Origin: Pseudomonadota bacterium
Lineage (GTDB): Bacteria; Pseudomonadota; Gammaproteobacteria; Xanthomonadales; Xanthomonadaceae
NCBI GenBank assembly: GCA_023390905.1
Contig: JAEWBY010000035.1
Location: 1 to 60,711, forward strand
Direction: 5' to 3'
DNA length: 60,711 nt
Shown: positions 47,175 through 55,092 of the stretch, one piece after another
How the letters are laid out: each line of letters begins with the position of its first letter
Numbering within the stretch: the stretch's first letter is position 1
The notes under the pieces: model-generated
Told to the model about the DNA's origin: nothing
Database searches by the model: none
Seen by the model: only the letters and a program-made list of their open reading frames with translations
Position numbers and translations under genes: made by a program

Positions 47175-47207
47175 GCCCGACGAGCTGCCAGACTGCTCCA
47201 CCCCGCA
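47131..47207 (-). tRNA. metY: Initiator tRNA-fMet (anticodon CAU)
   Basis: 77 nt on the minus strand with encoded CCA, anticodon CAU, and the initiator hallmark of three G-C pairs (GGG/CCC) at the base of the anticodon stem. Position 1:72 is U-U, so it lacks the Watson-Crick pair, as initiators need. The host order nuoN-metY-rimP places this as metY. Its 3' end is the phage attachment core, so the gene stays intact after integration. Confidence 0.95.
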
Positions 47208-47272
47208 GCAGAAGCGGAATTATGGGGACTTCGCGGAAATTATGCAAGTCATCTGAGCGATGAAAACGATGA
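47208..47272. other. Spacer between metY and nuoN
   Basis: 65 nt without a gene. The metY promoter must lie here or inside the 3' part of nuoN. I see no clear consensus. Confidence 0.4.
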
Positions 47273-48724
47273 TCAGCCTGCGAATGCCTGCTGGCACCAC
47301 GCCATGATCGGATTCCAGCCGATGCCCAGCACGAGCAGCGCCAATGCGTTCACGCCGAACACGAGCGGCACCACGCGATCCTGGCGCGGCGGCTGACGCT
47401 CGCCCACCGGCTCATCGAAGTACATCACCTTGATGACACGCAGGTAATAGAAGGCACCGATGACCGCGCACACGATGCCGACAATCGTCAGCCACACTAA
47501 ACCGCCCTTCAGCGCCGCGCCCAGGACCACCAGCTTGGCCCAGAAGCCGAGGAACGGCGGCACGCCGGCCAGCGAGGCCATCACGCACAGCACCAGCCCG
47601 GCCTGCCACGGATTGCGGGCGTTCAGGCCCTTGAAGTCGTCGATGCGGTCGGCTTCGAAGCCTTGCCGCGAGAGCACGATGATCGCCCCGAACGCCGCGG
47701 CCGACATGATGGCGTAGCTGATCGCATAGAACAGCGCGGCCGCATAGCCGGTCTCCCCGCCGCCGGCGAAACCCACCAGCAGGAAGCCGACGTGGGACAC
47801 GGTCGAATAGGCCAGCATGCGCTTGAGGTTGGTCTGCGCGATGGCGATCAGATTGCCGACGACCAGCGACGCGGCGGCCAGGCCGGCCAGCAGCCACTGC
47901 CATTGCGCGGTCAGCGGACCGACGCCATCGGCCAGCACCCGGAAGGCCATGCCGAACGCCGCCAGCTTGGGGCCCGCACTGATGAACAGGGTGACCGGCG
48001 TCGGCGCGCCCTGATACACGTCAGGCAGCCACATGTGGAACGGCGCCGCGCCCAGCTTGAACGCGATGCCGGCGATCACGAACACCACGCCGGTCAGCAA
48101 CAGCGTGCGCTCGCCGCTGCCGGCGATCGCGGCGTTGATGGCCGGCAGATCCAGCGAGCCGGTCGCGCCATAGATCAGCGACATGCCGTACAGCAGCAGG
48201 CCCGAGGCCAGCGACCCCAGCACGATGTACTTCATCGCCGCTTCCGAAGACAGGCCGTCCTCGCGATTCAGGGCGACCAGTGCGTACGAGCACAGCGCAA
48301 GCAGCTCCAGGCCCAGGTACACCATCACCAGGCTGCCCGCCGACACCATCATCATCATGCCGACAGTGGCGAACAGCAGCAGCACCGGCACCTCGCCCTT
48401 GTACAGCGTGCGCTCGCGCAGGTACGGCCATGCGTACAGCAGGGACAGCGCGCTGACCAGCAGGATCGCCAGCTTGGTGACGTTGGCCATGATGTCGCGG
48501 ACGAACATGCCGTTGAACACGATCCCGCCGCCGCCGACGTTGGCGAAGATCATGCAGAACGCGATCGCGAGGGTCGCCAGCGCCAGCACATGGGTGATCA
48601 CGCGCTGGCGTTCGCTCAGGAACAGATCCAGCATCAGCAGCGCGAACGCGCCGGCAATCAGCACCAGTTCCGGCAGCAGCGGCAGCAGGTCGGTTGCGGC
48701 GGGGAGCATCGAGGTGGTCATCAT
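47273..48724 (-). CDS. nuoN: NADH-quinone oxidoreductase subunit N
   Basis: 483 residues, the antiporter-like proton pump subunit ND2 of complex I. About 14 TM helices. Motifs: LELLALCSYALVALNRED, KLGAAPFHMWLPDVYQGAPTPVTLFISAGPKLA, LKRMLAYSTVSHVGFLLVG with the conserved Lys residues of the pump channel. The last gene of the nuo operon and next to metY. Confidence 0.97.
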   Translation of the reverse strand: MMTTSMLPAATDLLPLLPELVLIAGAFALLMLDLFLSERQRVITHVLALATLAIAFCMIFANVGGGGIVFNGMFVRDIMANVTKLAILLVSALSLLYAWPYLRERTLYKGEVPVLLLFATVGMMMMVSAGSLVMVYLGLELLALCSYALVALNREDGLSSEAAMKYIVLGSLASGLLLYGMSLIYGATGSLDLPAINAAIAGSGERTLLLTGVVFVIAGIAFKLGAAPFHMWLPDVYQGAPTPVTLFISAGPKLAAFGMAFRVLADGVGPLTAQWQWLLAGLAAASLVVGNLIAIAQTNLKRMLAYSTVSHVGFLLVGFAGGGETGYAAALFYAISYAIMSAAAFGAIIVLSRQGFEADRIDDFKGLNARNPWQAGLVLCVMASLAGVPPFLGFWAKLVVLGAALKGGLVWLTIVGIVCAVIGAFYYLRVIKVMYFDEPVGERQPPRQDRVVPLVFGVNALALLVLGIGWNPIMAWCQQAFAG

Positions 48725-48730
48725 TCTTCC

Positions 48731-50242
48731 TTACAGCTTGCTGGTGGCGAGCTGCATCGCCAGTTGCGCGATCGACGGCTCCATCAGGTCGGTCAGCGGC
48801 TTGGGATAGACACCGATCGCCAGCACGCCCAGGGCGAACACGCCCAGCACCAGCGCTTCGCGCTTGTTGATGTCGGTCAGTTCGGCGACGTGCGAATTGG
48901 CGACTTCGCCATACATCACGCGCTTGATCAGCCACAGCGTGTAACCGGCGCCGATGATCAGCGTCAGCGCCGCGAGCAGCGCGATGAACGGATGCTTCTG
49001 GAACGACGCCAGGATCACCATGAACTCGCCAACGAAACCGCTGGTGCCCGGCAGGCCCGAATTGGCCATGCCGAACAGCACGAAGAACACGCCGAACCAC
49101 GGCATCACGTTCGCCACGCCGCCGTAGTCCTTGATCATGCGGGTATGCATGCGGTCGTACAGAACGCCCACGCACGAGAACATCGCACCGGACACGAAAC
49201 CGTGCGAGATCATCTGCACCATCGCGCCCTGCAGGCCCAGGCGCGCGCCGTCCAGATTGCCGGCATCGCGCACCAGGGTGAACGCGATGAAGATGCCGAG
49301 CGTGACGAAGCCCATGTGCGAAACCGACGAATACGCGATCAGCTTCTTCATGTCCTCCTGCACCAGCGCGACCAGGCCGACGTACACCACGCCGATCAGC
49401 GAGAGCACGATGACGACGTTCGCATACTCATGGCCCGCGTCCGGCACGATCGGCAGGCTGAAGCGCAGGAAGCCGTAGCCGCCGATCTTCAGCATGATCG
49501 CCGCCAGGATGACCGAACCGGCGGTCGGCGCTTCCACGTGCGCGTCCGGCAGCCACGTGTGCACCGGGAACATCGGCACCTTGACCGCGAAGGCGATCAG
49601 GAAGGCAAAGAACAGCCAGGTCTGCTCCTTCATCGACAGCGGCGCGGCGGCCAGTTCGGCCAGTGCGAAGCTGCCGGTCTTCAGGTACAGGTAGATCAGC
49701 CCGACCAGCATGAACACCGAGCCGAGGAACGTGTAGAGGAAGAACTTGATCGAGGCGTAGATGCGGCGCGGGCCACCCCACACGCCGATGATCAGGAACA
49801 TCGGGATCAGCATGCCTTCGAAGAAGACATAGAACAGCATCGCATCGAGCGCGCAGAACACGCCGACCATCAGGCCTTCGAGGATTAGGAACGCGGCCAC
49901 GTACTGGCTGACGCGCTTTTCGATCGAGCTCCAGGCACCGATCAGCGCCAGCACCGTGGTCAGCGTGGTCAGTACGATCAGTGCGACCGAAATGCCGTCG
50001 GCGCCGAGCGCGTACCAGATGTTGAAGGCCGGAATCCACGCATGGCGTTCAACGAACTGCATGCCGGGGTTCGGGAATTCGAATCCGGTCAGCAGCGGCA
50101 GGCTCGCCACGAATGTCAGCAACGCCACGCCGAGCGCCACCCAGCGGGCGGCATCGGCGCGTCGATTGCCGAGGGCAAGGACCAGCGCACCGCCGAGAAT
50201 CGGCAGCCAGATCAGAATGCTAAGCAAAGGCCAGTTCGACAC
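48731..50242 (-). CDS. nuoM: NADH-quinone oxidoreductase subunit M
   Basis: 503 residues from GTG 50240-50242. Antiporter-like subunit ND4 with WYALGADGISVALIVLTTLTTVL, VFCALDAMLFYVFFEGMLIPMFLIIGVWGG, KVPMFPVHTWLPDAHVEAPTAGSVILA and MKKLIAYSSVSHMGFVTLG. A proton-pumping membrane subunit. It is 6 nt from nuoN. Confidence 0.97.
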   Translation of the reverse strand: MSNWPLLSILIWLPILGGALVLALGNRRADAARWVALGVALLTFVASLPLLTGFEFPNPGMQFVERHAWIPAFNIWYALGADGISVALIVLTTLTTVLALIGAWSSIEKRVSQYVAAFLILEGLMVGVFCALDAMLFYVFFEGMLIPMFLIIGVWGGPRRIYASIKFFLYTFLGSVFMLVGLIYLYLKTGSFALAELAAAPLSMKEQTWLFFAFLIAFAVKVPMFPVHTWLPDAHVEAPTAGSVILAAIMLKIGGYGFLRFSLPIVPDAGHEYANVVIVLSLIGVVYVGLVALVQEDMKKLIAYSSVSHMGFVTLGIFIAFTLVRDAGNLDGARLGLQGAMVQMISHGFVSGAMFSCVGVLYDRMHTRMIKDYGGVANVMPWFGVFFVLFGMANSGLPGTSGFVGEFMVILASFQKHPFIALLAALTLIIGAGYTLWLIKRVMYGEVANSHVAELTDINKREALVLGVFALGVLAIGVYPKPLTDLMEPSIAQLAMQLATSKL

Positions 50243-50286
50243 GTGTGGTATCCGTTAATCAGCGCCAGGGCGTCATTGCCAGGGCG

Positions 50287-52542
50287 TTACTGCCAGAACC
50301 GGATGAGCACGGCCAGCAGGGCAATCAGGCCGAGAATCATCGCGAAGGCATAGTGGTAGAGGAAGCCGGACTGGGTACGGCGCAACAGGTTCGCCGCCAG
50401 ATCGATCAAGCGCGCGCTGCCGTTGACCGCGACGCCATCGATCAGGTGCGTGTCGACTGCGCGGGAGGCCCGGCCCAGCTTGACGCCGCCGCCGGCCAGC
50501 CCGCCAATCCACAGGTGATCCATCCAGTACTTCTGGTCCAGGATGTTGGTCAGGAACGCGCCGATCGGGCTGTTGCGCATGCGCGCCGGCACGCTGGGCG
50601 GCAGGACGATGTAGAGCAGCGTGGCGGCGGCGAAGCCGGACAGCGTCAGCCAGAACGGCCACGCCTGCATGCCGTGCAGCGCGTACTTCAGCGGACCGTG
50701 CCACAGCTCGGTCTTCAGCGCGCCCACCGTGTCGGCCATCGGCGCGATGAAGTCGATGGCGCCGAGGAAGAATGGCGTGCGCTCGTGGTGGCCGGTCCAG
50801 TCCGTACCGAACAGCATCGGGCCGATGGTGAAGAAGCCGATGAAGATCGAGGGAATCGCCAAGAGGATCAGCGGCAGCGTGACCACCCACGGCGACTCGT
50901 GCGGCTCATGCGCACCGTGGTGTCCGTGATCGTCGTGGCCATGATCGGCGTGCCCGGCGTGATGCGCGTCGGCATGCGCATCGTGTGCGGCCTGATCACC
51001 GGCGTGATCGCCATGCCCGTGATCCGCGTGCGCGTCACGGAAGCGTTCCTTGCCGAAGAACGTCAGGTACAGCAGGCGGAAACTGTAGAAGCTGGTGACG
51101 AACACGCCCAGCAGCACCGCCCAGTACGCATAGCTGGCGACCCACTCGCTCGGCCCGCTGATGCCCTGCGCCATCGTGCCCAGCTCGGCGATCTTGCCGG
51201 CGAACTCGGTGGCGGTTTGGTGATGCTTCTCGACCGCCTCGATGATCGTGTCCTTCGAGTAGAAGCCCGAGAAGAACGGCGTGCCGACCAGCGCCAGCGT
51301 ACCGATCAGGCTGGTGATGAAGGTGATCGGCATGTACCTGCGCAGGCCGCCCATCTTCCGCATGTCCTGCTCATGATGCATGCCGATGATGACCGAGCCG
51401 GCGGCCAGGAACAGCAGCGCCTTGAAGAAGGCGTGCGTCATCAGGTGGAACACCGCGGCCGAATACGCCGACGCGCCCAGCGCCACGGTCATGTAGCCGA
51501 GCTGCGATAGCGTCGAGTACGCGACCACCCGCTTGATGTCGTTCTGCACGATGCCGATCAGGCCGGTGAAGAATGCGGTGGTCGCGCCGATGAACAGCAC
51601 GAAGTCCAGCGCCGTCTGCGAAAGCTCGAACAGCGGCGACATGCGCGCGACCATGAAGATGCCGGCGGTCACCATCGTCGCGGCATGGATCAGCGCGGAA
51701 ATCGGCGTCGGGCCCTCCATCGAATCCGGCAGCCACACGTGCAGCGGCACCTGCGCGGACTTGCCCATCGCACCGATGAACAGACAGATGCAGATCACCG
51801 TCGCGCTCGACCAGATCACCGGCGTGTCCAGCACCTGCCAGGTGTGGCCGAACAGAGTGAGCGCGCCGGACCACACCGGCATCTGCCCGCCCGGCAGCAG
51901 CGTGGCATTGGCGAACACGGTGGCGTAGTCCAGCGTACCGAACAGGAACAGCACTGCCGCGATGCCGAGCAGGAATCCGAAGTCGCCGACGCGGTTGACC
52001 AGGAACGCCTTCAGATTGGCGAAGATCGCCGTCGGCCGCTTGAACCAGAAACCGATCAGCAGGTACGAGACCAGGCCCACCGCTTCCCAGCCGAAGAACA
52101 ACTGCAGGAAGTTGTTGCTCATCACCAGCATCAGCATGCTGAAGGTGAACAGCGAGATATAGCTGAAGAAGCGCTGGTACCCCGGATCATCGGCCATGTA
52201 ACCGATGGTGTAGATGTGCACCAGCAACGACACGAAGGTGACCACCACCATCATCATCGCGGTCAGCCGATCGATCATGAAACCGATGTGCGCGCTGTAG
52301 TTGCCGACCTCGAAGAACGTGTAGATGTTCTGGTTGAACGGCGATGCGCCGCCTTCGACGAGCTGGTACAGCACCCAGCACGAAAGCGCGCAGCTCACCG
52401 CCACGCCGAGGATGGTGACTGTGTGCGCACCGGCGCGGCCGACCTGGCGGCCGAACAGACCGGCGATGATGCTGCCCAGCAGCGGCGCCAGCACGATGGC
52501 CAGCAGCACGTTCTTGGAGAGGATGACTTCCAGACCTGTCAT
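50287..52542 (-). CDS. nuoL: NADH-quinone oxidoreductase subunit L
   Basis: 751 residues, longer than E. coli NuoL (613), the ND5 pump subunit with the long amphipathic lateral helix. Motifs: IGFMIDRLTAMMMVVVTFVSLLVHIYTIGYM, GWEAVGLVSYLLIGFWF, KSAQVPLHVWLPDSMEGPTPISALIHAATMV, IKRVVAYSTLSQLGYMTVALG. Residues about 500-548 form a His/Asp-rich segment between TM helices (DHGHGDHAGDQAAHDAHAD...), in addition to a C-terminal extension. The position, two or more genes from the small subunit K, is normal. Confidence 0.97.
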   Translation of the reverse strand: MTGLEVILSKNVLLAIVLAPLLGSIIAGLFGRQVGRAGAHTVTILGVAVSCALSCWVLYQLVEGGASPFNQNIYTFFEVGNYSAHIGFMIDRLTAMMMVVVTFVSLLVHIYTIGYMADDPGYQRFFSYISLFTFSMLMLVMSNNFLQLFFGWEAVGLVSYLLIGFWFKRPTAIFANLKAFLVNRVGDFGFLLGIAAVLFLFGTLDYATVFANATLLPGGQMPVWSGALTLFGHTWQVLDTPVIWSSATVICICLFIGAMGKSAQVPLHVWLPDSMEGPTPISALIHAATMVTAGIFMVARMSPLFELSQTALDFVLFIGATTAFFTGLIGIVQNDIKRVVAYSTLSQLGYMTVALGASAYSAAVFHLMTHAFFKALLFLAAGSVIIGMHHEQDMRKMGGLRRYMPITFITSLIGTLALVGTPFFSGFYSKDTIIEAVEKHHQTATEFAGKIAELGTMAQGISGPSEWVASYAYWAVLLGVFVTSFYSFRLLYLTFFGKERFRDAHADHGHGDHAGDQAAHDAHADAHHAGHADHGHDDHGHHGAHEPHESPWVVTLPLILLAIPSIFIGFFTIGPMLFGTDWTGHHERTPFFLGAIDFIAPMADTVGALKTELWHGPLKYALHGMQAWPFWLTLSGFAAATLLYIVLPPSVPARMRNSPIGAFLTNILDQKYWMDHLWIGGLAGGGVKLGRASRAVDTHLIDGVAVNGSARLIDLAANLLRRTQSGFLYHYAFAMILGLIALLAVLIRFWQ

Positions 52543-52549
52543 GGGTGCA

Positions 52550-52855
52550 TCAGCCTTTGAGCGAATCGACTTCGGCGACGTCGATCGTGCGCCGGGTGCG
52601 GAACAGGGTGACCAGGATCGCCAGGCCGATGGCCGCTTCGGCCGCGGCCACGGTCAGGATGAAGAACACGAAGATCTGCCCGGCCGCATCGCCCAGTTCG
52701 CGCGAGAACGCGACGAAGTTGATATTGACCGACAGCAGCATCAGCTCGATCGACATCAGCAGCACGATCACGTTCTTCCGGTTGAGGAAGATGCCGGCCA
52801 GGCTGATGCAGAACAGCACGGCGCCAAGCGCCAGCAGATGACCCAGGGTAATCAT
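52550..52855 (-). CDS. nuoK: NADH-quinone oxidoreductase subunit K
   Basis: 101 residues, three TM helices, ND4L homologue. Carries the conserved Glu in the TM2 motif SIELMLLSVNINFVAF. Overlaps nuoJ by 4 nt (ATGA). Confidence 0.97.
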   Translation of the reverse strand: MITLGHLLALGAVLFCISLAGIFLNRKNVIVLLMSIELMLLSVNINFVAFSRELGDAAGQIFVFFILTVAAAEAAIGLAILVTLFRTRRTIDVAEVDSLKG

Positions 52856-53496
52856 GCGTTGCCCTCCCCTTCGCCCTGCGTGGCGGCGCGGGCCGGCTTC
52901 TCCGCAGGCATCTTGATCATGCGGATGCGATCGCCCGCCTTGACGCGCGACTGCTCGGACGGATTCTGGTGCTTGGTGCCTTCACGCTTGCGCAGCGTCA
53001 GCATCACCGCCGCCACCACGGCCACGGTCAGGATGATCGCGGCGAACTCGAACGGCAGCAGGAACTTGGTGAACAGCGTGCGCGCCAGCCAGGTCGTGTT
53101 CGACACGTCGGCGGCCGCCGCGGCGGCGTTGTCCGGGAAAGCCGCGACCGTGCGTGCCTTGACGCCGATCAGCATCAGCATCTGCACCAGCATGGCGACG
53201 GCCACCACGATGCCGACCGGCAGGAACCGCACCCAGCCCTCGCGCATCTTGGCGATGTCGATGTCCAGCATCATCACCACGAACAGGAACAGCACCATCA
53301 CCGCGCCGACGTACACCAGGATCAGTGCGACGCCGAGGAACTCCGCACCCACAAGCAGCCAGATGCAGGCCACCGAGAAGAACGTCAGGATGAGGCACAG
53401 CACGGCGTGCACGGGGTTGCGGACGCTGATCACTGCGCCCGCGGCGATGACCGCGGTGGCAGCGAAGATCCAGAAAGCGATATTGACCCAATCCAT
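52852..53496 (-). CDS. nuoJ: NADH-quinone oxidoreductase subunit J
   Basis: 214 residues, ND6 homologue with five TM helices (AAGAVISVRNPVHAVLCLILTFFSVACIWLL, LGVALILVYVGAVMVLFLFVVMMLDI) and a charged C-terminal tail (KREGTKHQNPSEQSRVKAGDRI). Membrane subunit coupling quinone reduction to proton transfer. Confidence 0.95.
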   Translation of the reverse strand: MDWVNIAFWIFAATAVIAAGAVISVRNPVHAVLCLILTFFSVACIWLLVGAEFLGVALILVYVGAVMVLFLFVVMMLDIDIAKMREGWVRFLPVGIVVAVAMLVQMLMLIGVKARTVAAFPDNAAAAAADVSNTTWLARTLFTKFLLPFEFAAIILTVAVVAAVMLTLRKREGTKHQNPSEQSRVKAGDRIRMIKMPAEKPARAATQGEGEGNA

Positions 53497-53507
53497 TCTC
53501 TCGGACC

Positions 53508-53996
53508 TCAGCGGAAGGCGGCGTCGGCGGCGCGGCGTTCGGCGATCTCGGCTTCAAGCCGATCGCCCAGCGCCAGCAGCTGCGGCTTGGTGACGATGTT
53601 CTGGCCGCGCTTGTCGAAGTGGTATTCGAGGATGTGCGTCTCCACGATCGAATCGACCGGGCAGCTCTCCTCGCAGAACCCGCAATAGATGCACTTGAAC
53701 AGATCGATGTCATAGCGCGTGGTGCGGCGGGTGCCGTCCTCGCGCGGCGCCGAGTCGATCGTGATCGCCAGTGCCGGGCAGACGGCCTCGCACAGCTTGC
53801 AGGCGATGCAGCGTTCCTCGCCGTTCGGGTAACGGCGCAGCGCGTGCAGGCCGCGGAAGCGCGGCGACTGCGGGAACTTCTCCATCGGGTACATCATGGT
53901 GTACTTCGGCTTGAACGTGTATTTCAACGTCAGCCACAGGCCGCCGAGCAGTTCGAGCAGCAGCAGGCTCTTGAAGTAATGGATCACCTTGTTCAT
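53508..53996 (-). CDS. nuoI: NADH-quinone oxidoreductase subunit I
   Basis: 162 residues from ATG 53994-53996. The ferredoxin-like subunit with two 4Fe-4S clusters: CIACKLCEAVCP and CIYCGFCEESCP. An N-terminal amphipathic helix anchors it (HYFKSLLLLELLGGLWLTLKYTF). The longer upstream frame (10 codons) has no better start. Confidence 0.97.
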   Translation of the reverse strand: MNKVIHYFKSLLLLELLGGLWLTLKYTFKPKYTMMYPMEKFPQSPRFRGLHALRRYPNGEERCIACKLCEAVCPALAITIDSAPREDGTRRTTRYDIDLFKCIYCGFCEESCPVDSIVETHILEYHFDKRGQNIVTKPQLLALGDRLEAEIAERRAADAAFR

Positions 53997-54000
53997 TACG

Positions 54001-55092
54001 TCAGACACCCTTCTCGAACACGCCAAAGAACACCATCACCGCGGTCACCGCGATCCAGAAGATCGTCAGCGGGATGAACACCTTCCAGCCCAGCCGCATG
54101 ATCTGGTCATAGCGGTAGCGCGGGAAGCTTGCGCGGAACCAGATGTAGGCGCTGGCGAAGAACAGCACCTTCAGCAGCAGCCACGGCCAGCCGCCCACCC
54201 AGATCCAGTTGATCCACGGCGAAACGTCCGCGGTGATCCAGCCCTGCAGCGGGCTCAGCCAGCCGCCGAGGAAGAACAGCGAGACCAGGAAGCTCACCAG
54301 GATCATGTTGGCGTATTCGGCCAGGAAGAACAGCGCGAAGGCCGCACCCGAATACTCGACCATGTGGCCGGCGACGATTTCCGATTCGCCTTCGACCACG
54401 TCGAACGGCGAGCGGTTGGTCTCGGCCACGCCGGACACCCAGTACACGATGAAGAGCGGGAACAACGGCAGCCAGAACCATTCGAAGAAGCCGTTGTCGC
54501 CGGCCTGCGCGTTCACGATGTCGCTGAGGTTGAGGCTGTTGGACGCAATCATCACGCCAACCAGCGCAAAGCCCATCGCGATTTCATACGACACGACCTG
54601 CGCCGCCGAACGCATGGCGCCGAGGAAGGCGTACTTCGAGTTTGAAGCCCAGCCGGCGATGATGATGCCGTACACGCCCAGCGAGGTCATCGCCAGCAGG
54701 TACAGCAGACCGGCGTTGGCGTTGGAAAGCACCAGTCTGGCATCGAACGGCACCACCGCCCAGGCGGCGAACGCCGGCGCCAGCGTGATCAGCGGCGCCA
54801 GCACGTACATGGTCTTCTGCGCGCTGCTGGGCTGGATGACTTCCTTGAACAGCAGTTTGAAGACGTCGGCGAACGCCTGGAAGATGCCCATGCCGACATA
54901 CATCGGGCCATGGCGCACGTGCATCCAGCCGATCAGTTTGCGTTCCCAGACGACATAAAACGCCACGGCGATGATCACCGGCATGGCGATCGCCAGGATC
55001 TTCAGCACGATCCACAGCGCGATGCCGATGTCGCCCATCGCGAAGAACCACTCGCGCAGCGGACCCACCGCATTGATCAACAACTCGTTCAT
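54001..55092 (-). CDS. nuoH: NADH-quinone oxidoreductase subunit H
   Basis: 363 residues, eight TM helices, ND1 homologue at the quinone site. Motifs: RKLIGWMHVRHGPMYVGMGIFQAFADVFKLLFKEVIQP, GVAETNRSPFDVVEGESEIVAGHMVEYSG. ATGA-coupled to nuoG. Confidence 0.97.
   Translation of the reverse strand: MNELLINAVGPLREWFFAMGDIGIALWIVLKILAIAMPVIIAVAFYVVWERKLIGWMHVRHGPMYVGMGIFQAFADVFKLLFKEVIQPSSAQKTMYVLAPLITLAPAFAAWAVVPFDARLVLSNANAGLLYLLAMTSLGVYGIIIAGWASNSKYAFLGAMRSAAQVVSYEIAMGFALVGVMIASNSLNLSDIVNAQAGDNGFFEWFWLPLFPLFIVYWVSGVAETNRSPFDVVEGESEIVAGHMVEYSGAAFALFFLAEYANMILVSFLVSLFFLGGWLSPLQGWITADVSPWINWIWVGGWPWLLLKVLFFASAYIWFRASFPRYRYDQIMRLGWKVFIPLTIFWIAVTAVMVFFGVFEKGV

Noticed and set aside
47663..49888. 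Long open frame (741 codons) on the plus strand
   Set aside because: It lies antisense to nuoN and nuoM. High GC makes long shadow frames. The product is His/Gln/Arg-rich low-complexity sequence without any domain.
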